64,000 bases of DNA from Punica granatum (taxonomy: Eukaryota; Streptophyta; Magnoliopsida; Myrtales; Lythraceae). The position numbers were made by a program, and so were the translations under genes. Within the stretch, counting starts at the first letter, position 1, and the number at the start of each line of letters is the position of its first letter. Under the pieces are notes generated by a model that worked only from the letters and a program-made list of their open reading frames with translations, did not search any database and had not been told where the DNA came from. Below, piece after piece: positions 58,137 to 64,000 of this stretch. The stretch lies in NCBI RefSeq assembly GCF_007655135.1, contig NC_045128.1:39693885-39757884 (forward strand), written 5' to 3'.

Positions 58137-60189
58137 GAAATACAATTTGAGAAAATAAAAATGTTTTAAGAACGTGCAGAATTTCTCATCGGTTGTGAAT
58201 TCACCGAAAGTTAACCAATGCCTTTTCAGTTTCTCTTCCTAAGTGTTCACATAATTAATTTGGTACATACATGAGGTACATTATCAATACGTCTCAATCA
58301 ACTTTTTGGGCCATTCGATCAACTAACGAGACATTAAGGACAATTTGGTGTCAAAGGTCAAATCCTTATACAAATGAAACCCGCAACTCGACTTGTGAAG
58401 GCAATTGAGGACAGTAATAATAATGGTTAAAAAAGTAAAAGAAGTTCACATACCAAACATCAACGTGGTTACTGCTATATGTTGTGACAACGTTCCATGT
58501 TTAAATTTTGTATCTAGCTGATTAGGAGTTTGCGCTTTATTCGGTTTGATTTCGAGAGAAAATTTTGTGTTTATGTCGTCGAAGATATAGTATTATTAAT
58601 TAGAGAGATACATGAATCAATGACGGATCCAAAATTTTAATTGAAAGGGACAAATTCTTTGAGGGGAATATAGAATGATAATGCTTTCGATTTATGAGGC
58701 GAACATAAGAATTTTCATCAAAATTAGATCATAATATATAATTTTTTATAACATCAAAATTTACGACGACTATCCCTTATCTCCTGGCTTCATCCCTGTA
58801 CATGATGATTAATATTTGAGAGACAATAGCATTAGAGAATAGGGAGAATGGGCGGCCCGAGAAGACACAACATGTCGACGCAGATATAATATTACACAAA
58901 ACCTAGGATTCCCCATGTGGGTCACTTATGTACGAATCATTATTCTTCCTCATCCCCACCTTTTATTCTTTTACCATTTCGCTTCGACTTTCCCCTTCTT
59001 ACTCGGAGTAAATCACTGGAATTTACCCATCAAGATCGAGGATTTCTCGCCTTAGAACTAATTAAGATGCCGACATCTGAATGGTATCTCTAATAGGTGG
59101 ACATACTAGTTGATGAATCAGATATTATGTTAGCTTCCTTTTCTCAATGATACACATTACAATCTATTACAATCAAATAAAAAGAAATAAATCAAATTCA
59201 CGGGGGTAAAATAGTAATGTCATAATCAAAATATTACACGTAAAACATTAACGGTGCGATGCGCTTATCTCCAACTCGTGAACTTAGCAGATACAAAGTT
59301 ATAAGGTAGCACCCAATTTTTTCGATTGGGCAGTTGGATGTATGATTTATAAAACAAGTTCTTGCGGTAAAAAAAAACATGAAAATAAATGCCAAATTAT
59401 GGCAAATAAAAGGTAAACAAGCACATGATGAATTAGTTGAAAAAATATCTTCAAAGTTAGGAGCTTTTGCTGCAAAAAGTGCAATGACAGCAACACAAGA
59501 CAGCATCATATATTAGTGCTTGCAGCAGTCCTTTTCGACCTCAGACCGACCCCGTTGAACCCGGAAATTTTCATTTCTAAAGGGCTTCTTTGCTTTCTAT
59601 TAGTTTTTTCTTCCCTTCTTTTTATTGTAATTTTTTTAATTTTATACTCTTCGAGTAATGATTATATTCGTTGAAAAATCACTTGGTTATAATTATGAAG
59701 TATGAGTTTTGCTAACATAACTTTGTGTCACTGTGATACGTATAGTACATACAGTTTAAGTATTTAATATTTCAGTTTAAGTATTTAGTATTTTTAATAA
59801 TCGCGATTAATATAAGTATTTTTTACTTTTACTTTCAATTTAAGTATTTCATATTACGGTTAAAGTGTTTGTTATTTTATATACTAAACACTAAAATACT
59901 AAGCAGATTATGGTGATGCAGAATCATATTAGAATTTCTCTATCAAGTATTCAAGGAAAATAATTGAAGAGGATTGAGATCGATGCGGAAATTACGGATT
60001 TTCCTTAGGCCGCATGGTGATTCTCGTTGCTTGTAATGCAATCCCCGTGCATTATGCAATCCAAAAATATAAACAAATACATAAAAAAATGATAAAATAA
60101 AAACTAAAAAACTTGGACTCTCTTTTCTGTCACTTTATTAAATGGGAAATGCCAATATAGAGTATACATTCTTTAACCAAAGAGTTGAT

Positions 60190-60570
60190 AAAGACCACCA
60201 AAGGTAGTGGTATAGTGATTAACAAATATTAATGGTGTTTAATAAATTAAGTGCTTAAAAATTAAATATTTAATTAGTTAATGAAACAAATTTATAGGAG
60301 GAATGAATGAATGAATAAGGATAAAAAAAAGTTTTGTAAGAGATAAAGAGCATTAATAAGTGAAGAATGATTTATTTTATCAAGTCAAAAATTTTTACTC
60401 ATTAAATGATTTTTTTGCTTAATTATTTCATTTTCTCTTAAAACTAATTTGTAACTAACTTTTAAGTACTTATTTAATTAAGTTGAAACGAATCACATTT
60501 ACTCTCATGTGATTTGACAACCCTAAGGTCCCGGGTTCAAATCCCTTCCAGTGCATTTATAAAAAATAAT
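60190..60570 (+). mobile_element. tRNA-derived SINE interrupted by MITE family C, copy 2
   Basis: A tRNA-like A-box (ggtagtggtatagtgattaa, about 60205-60224) and a B-box (cccgggttcaaatccc, about 60531-60546) are separated by about 250 bp of MITE sequence (about 60240-60495). That sequence matches the element at 57.5-57.8 kb at both ends. Removing it brings the two boxes to a normal tRNA spacing. An A-rich tail (ataaaaaataa) follows the B-box. Confidence 0.55.
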
Positions 60571-61422
60571 TGCTAGTTGTTTGTTCTTTGGTTTTGGGCT
60601 TGGGAGATACCGATTTCTGTAAGCTATACTAAACATTTGGTGGTGCTACGCTGACGAGGCCAATGCTCATGTTGGTTATTTAGTTCGTCTGATATATATG
60701 CAGTTTAAATGCGAGAGTTCAGACATTGCATAGCGAGATATGGTAAGGTTGTCATTACTATTGTCCACCATTTTACGTATAAGAAAACAAAGAGTTGATA
60801 AAGAACAATATATAATCGTAATTCGTATATATTGGAAGGAAAAGGAATGAAATGAATTTCTCATTTTTTTACTCCATTTGCTCTTTTATGAAAAATGCAT
60901 TCCACTTTAGTAATCTCTCTCTGTTTTTTTTAAAGAATTGATGTAATAATAGTTCATTTATAAAATTTACGTGATACTTATTCCATCGTTCTAATTAATT
61001 TGTATACAAATATTATATAATTTATTTAAGCTCCTATATACACACACTTCATTATTATACTCTTTTATATGTTCAAATTTAACCCAAAAAAGAGTACATA
61101 TTCTCTATAGTTATCTTTACAAAACTCATTTCATTCCATCTTGGTGCACCAAAAGTGAAGAGACGATTCTTGATGAGCCGGATTATTTTCCTATTATTAA
61201 GGTACATACTAAAAACTGTTTAGAAAGGATTGAATGAATAGAAAAGAAAGCCCACCTTTTCAATTTTTCTTTTGTTGTTGGTGGGGATGGCACTTTCTAA
61301 AGGACATGACACCACTGTCCCAATTTCATTATATCACACCAAAGAGAGGGAAAAAAAATAAAATAAGAAAAAGGCATGTGAATGAGTGATGGTGTGGGAA
61401 GCCACGTTGGATGATTTGCCAT

Positions 61423-61444
61423 GATAGATAAGATAGATAGATAG
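61423..61444. repeat. (GATA)n microsatellite
   Basis: Short run of GATA units with one interruption. Confidence 0.85.
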
Positions 61445-62364
61445 GTACATCGATACAGATCCCAATTGTGTTGTCATCATATATGTACATGCACTATATG
61501 CTTTCATGGGAAAGAAATTAATACCAAAACCTCTCTTTTTTGGGATATGATATAATTTTTGAAGTGATTTTCTTAAATTTTCCAAAAAAAAGATAATCAT
61601 TTTCTATATTCTCCTTATTTTTCCTAAAAAAATCTTTAGTTTTTTTTGTTATAAAGTTTTTTTTGTTTGCACAACCTAATATCTAAGAAGCCATATGAGC
61701 CTAATTAATACATATTCAAAGTGGATCGGCCCACAGACTTATATTTATCTCTCAATTCTGAATTTTCTCTATTCATAAATCTCGAACTCAAAATCTTACT
61801 TGAGATGAATAATTATTGATCACCCGAACCAACTCACGTTGGTTTACTAGAATCCTTTTATTTATATAAGTTTATGCTTGTAACACCTACTAATAAGCTT
61901 AAACGTGTTTGTTGCTACAAAATTGATATCTTCTCACGTCATTATACCAAAATAAATCATAAAAAAAACTCCTTTTATATATGCATGGAATCAACATCGG
62001 TGGGTCATGGAGCACATTACATGATTAAGTTGATTGAATTGCATAGATGATCATGATGGATATATAAGGGAGATCACAGAAGGGGAGAGAGTGTGATTGA
62101 AAAGGAGGGAGGAGGAGGAGAAGAGGAGGCAGTGTGAAGAGACTGTAGATTCTGAGTGATTGAGATTGGGAGGGCTGTCCCTTTAGTAGACATGCATCAT
62201 GAGCCCCCCCTTCGCATCATGCTCTGTCCCTCCCCTCTCTCTTTTAGAACAATGTTTTCTCCGTCCCCAACGGTCCCACGAACGCCCCCCATTCCATTCA
62301 TATTTGACTGTAATCCATTTCCGGGGAAAAGAGAATTCAAGTGAAATTCGTATTTTTATAAATT

Positions 62365-62668
62365 AATTAAACTCTGTTTAATTTTACAATTAATTTTAAA
62401 TTTTATTCCACTTAATTTTACTTCAATAATAGAATTATTATTATTAACATTTTCCTTTAATTTTTTAACTATTTAATTCAATTTTTAATATTAAATTCTC
62501 TAAACTATTCATTACTTTTTTCACGATTCGACAGCACAATCATTACTTTCTCAAAACTATTTATTACTTTTCATATTTTTTCTCATAATTCAAATAATTG
62601 CAAATCAATTAAAATCAAAACTCAATTCTGTCAAACTCTAAAACTAACTGTAAAACCAAATACAATGT
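62365..62668. mobile_element. MITE, high-copy family A
   Basis: Contains ttcaatttttaatattaaat, cacgattcgacagcacaatc and aatcaattaaaatcaaaact, and ends aactgtaaaaccaaataca, which is the inverse of a family start. The copy resembles that at 14.2 kb most. Confidence 0.7.
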
Positions 62669-64000
62669 TAATTCTTCGTATCTTATCACAATGGGCTTGG
62701 GGGTTAGAAACTCTTCAGTTCGCTTGAACAGGAAAAACTGAATCGGAACAGAATGACTTCCATCGTATCACTGGACAATTTTTAAGCAACGAGAATTGTA
62801 AATCATCGTATTAGTTGATTGTATAAGCTCGAAAAGGTCCGATGCTTAGAAGATCGAAATGACCTTTCCTCGATAGGAGTCGGAGTGCTTTTAAGGCCGC
62901 AATTGCTTGTAAGAATGTTGTGGTGTGAAATCAACAAATCGCAGCCAACCGTGCTCTTCGTGCAAGGGGGTCCAACACAGAAGAGACCCAAAAGGGCCCA
63001 ATTGGTGTGGGCTAAGAGCTTCTCGCATTAAATTCGATATTGACGAATAAACAGTCCACACCTCGTACCAAACATGATTGTGGGCACGGCTTGGTCGGTC
63101 CACGATCATAAAGTTGAGCGGCAATGCTTTAGTATAAACGTAATATCCGGCACTTCTATTATTATATGTGAAACATAATATATATGGTCACTTCATCTGA
63201 TGGAGCATGGGCCATTGGGCTGAGGCCCAATAATGTACTCGGGAGGACGGTTAGGATAAGGTTCGGATGATCCGAGATATTGGGCCGAGGCCCACTTTGG
63301 GCCCGGTCCATGGGAGCAACTGTTGAGCAGATGGAACTGCTGAACTAACTGGGAAACCTGCGAATGTTTGTTGATTTTAATGTTTCCACTTTGCTTCGTA
63401 ATGTGATGCTTGCCCCATAAAAGAAAAGAAAGGAACAGATGAAAAGTGCCTTCTAAACAAACCGGTTCCATCACATCAGGTGATCGGTGGTGGAAAATAA
63501 AGATCCACACGACAAAGGCCACCTAACCTCGGATGTAACAATCCCGATTCAGAGATTTTCCGTTACACGATCTAAATGCCCTTCACATTCGCGAGGCCAG
63601 TGATCGTGAATTGTGATAACTAGTGTTGTAAAAGTAGAAAAAATTATGAATATGGAGTTTTAATCGATATAACCAGAGCATGAGATATATTCCGACATAG
63701 GTGTCATGCCATCTATTTTATAAAACGTGTGTTTTGATGAAATGGAATAAGACTAAAACTAGTAATTTAATCGTTTTTGAGTTTCTAATACAAGAAATAC
63801 CTAGGAAATTTTAGGGGCCAAACTGAAATTATTCTTTACTTAGAAGATATTGTCTTTCCAGGTAGATGAAAAGGATTTATTATTGTTAGGAAAAATAAAT
63901 AAATTTGGCCCACCATCTCCTCTGTTCTTGGCCCCTTAACCACTAGGTTAAGGTCATGCCACATCAGAAGAGGCCCATGACCAAAAACCATAGCCAACAG

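Larger units (their letters stand above)
57161..64000. other. AT-rich gene-free right end
   Basis: No credible gene. It contains MITEs, a diverged tandem duplication, a SINE split by a MITE, and microsatellites (listed). At 62055-62170 a TATA-like tatataagg is followed by a GA-rich stretch that could be the leader of an unrecognised transcript. At 63205-63305 several TGGGCC/GGCCCA motifs occur, including the near-palindrome attgggctgaggcccaat. Confidence 0.5.

Noticed and set aside
62040..62300. microRNA precursor after a TATA-like motif
   Set aside because: I compared the arms with the common plant miRNAs I know and found no match; the gcatcatg repeats are direct, not inverted.
1..64000. 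CRISPR array, prophage or bacterial-type operon
   Set aside because: No regularly spaced short repeats and all genes are of plant nuclear type.

Overview
This is a nuclear segment of a flowering plant, most likely a eudicot. The genes have GT/AG introns. They encode plant-specific families: a DYW-type pentatricopeptide editing factor, a G-type lectin receptor kinase, an LRR receptor kinase, an A-type cytochrome P450 and a bHLH48/60-like factor. AT-rich intergenic DNA is full of small inverted-repeat transposons. The species cannot be fixed from sequence alone. No organelle block, CRISPR array or bacterial-style operon is present.

Left part (1-6.7 kb): a minus-strand alpha/beta-hydrolase of the ABHD18/DUF2048 family is cut by the left edge. 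It is followed by a complete three-exon minus-strand P450, closest by eye to CYP712, which carries a MITE in its second intron. From 6.7 to 21.7 kb I see no convincing gene. This gene desert holds several MITE families, a 1.1 kb Mutator-like element with roughly 125 bp terminal inverted repeats, a 533 bp element with perfect ends, a tRNA-derived SINE candidate, and a cluster of GTGGGCCC-type motifs near 10.4-10.8 kb.

Middle (22-43 kb): a seven-exon bHLH gene (+) and a three-exon GH28 polygalacturonase-like gene (+) that lacks part of the canonical catalytic signature. Next comes a 5' truncated LINE bounded by a 19 bp target-site duplication; it contains an LTR remnant and a nested miniature LTR element. 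After this lie a possible 67-residue basic protein gene (-), a six-exon PHD-finger/Myb-like nuclear protein gene (-), and an intronless MEF1-like mitochondrial editing factor (+).

Right part (43-64 kb): an intronless SD3-type lectin receptor kinase with a degenerate kinase domain (+), the 40S ribosomal protein S2 gene (+) with a textbook telo-box/site II promoter, and a PXC3-like LRR receptor kinase (-) whose DFG motif is lost. The last 7 kb look gene-free and carry two copies of one MITE family, one of them inside a tRNA-like SINE.

The genes are independently transcribed and do not form an obvious pathway. The most unusual points are two kinase-impaired receptors flanking RPS2, the divergent GH28 enzyme, the uORF-preceded PHD gene, the small basic protein candidate, and a miniature LTR element whose 3' end is an inverted copy of its own LTR start.
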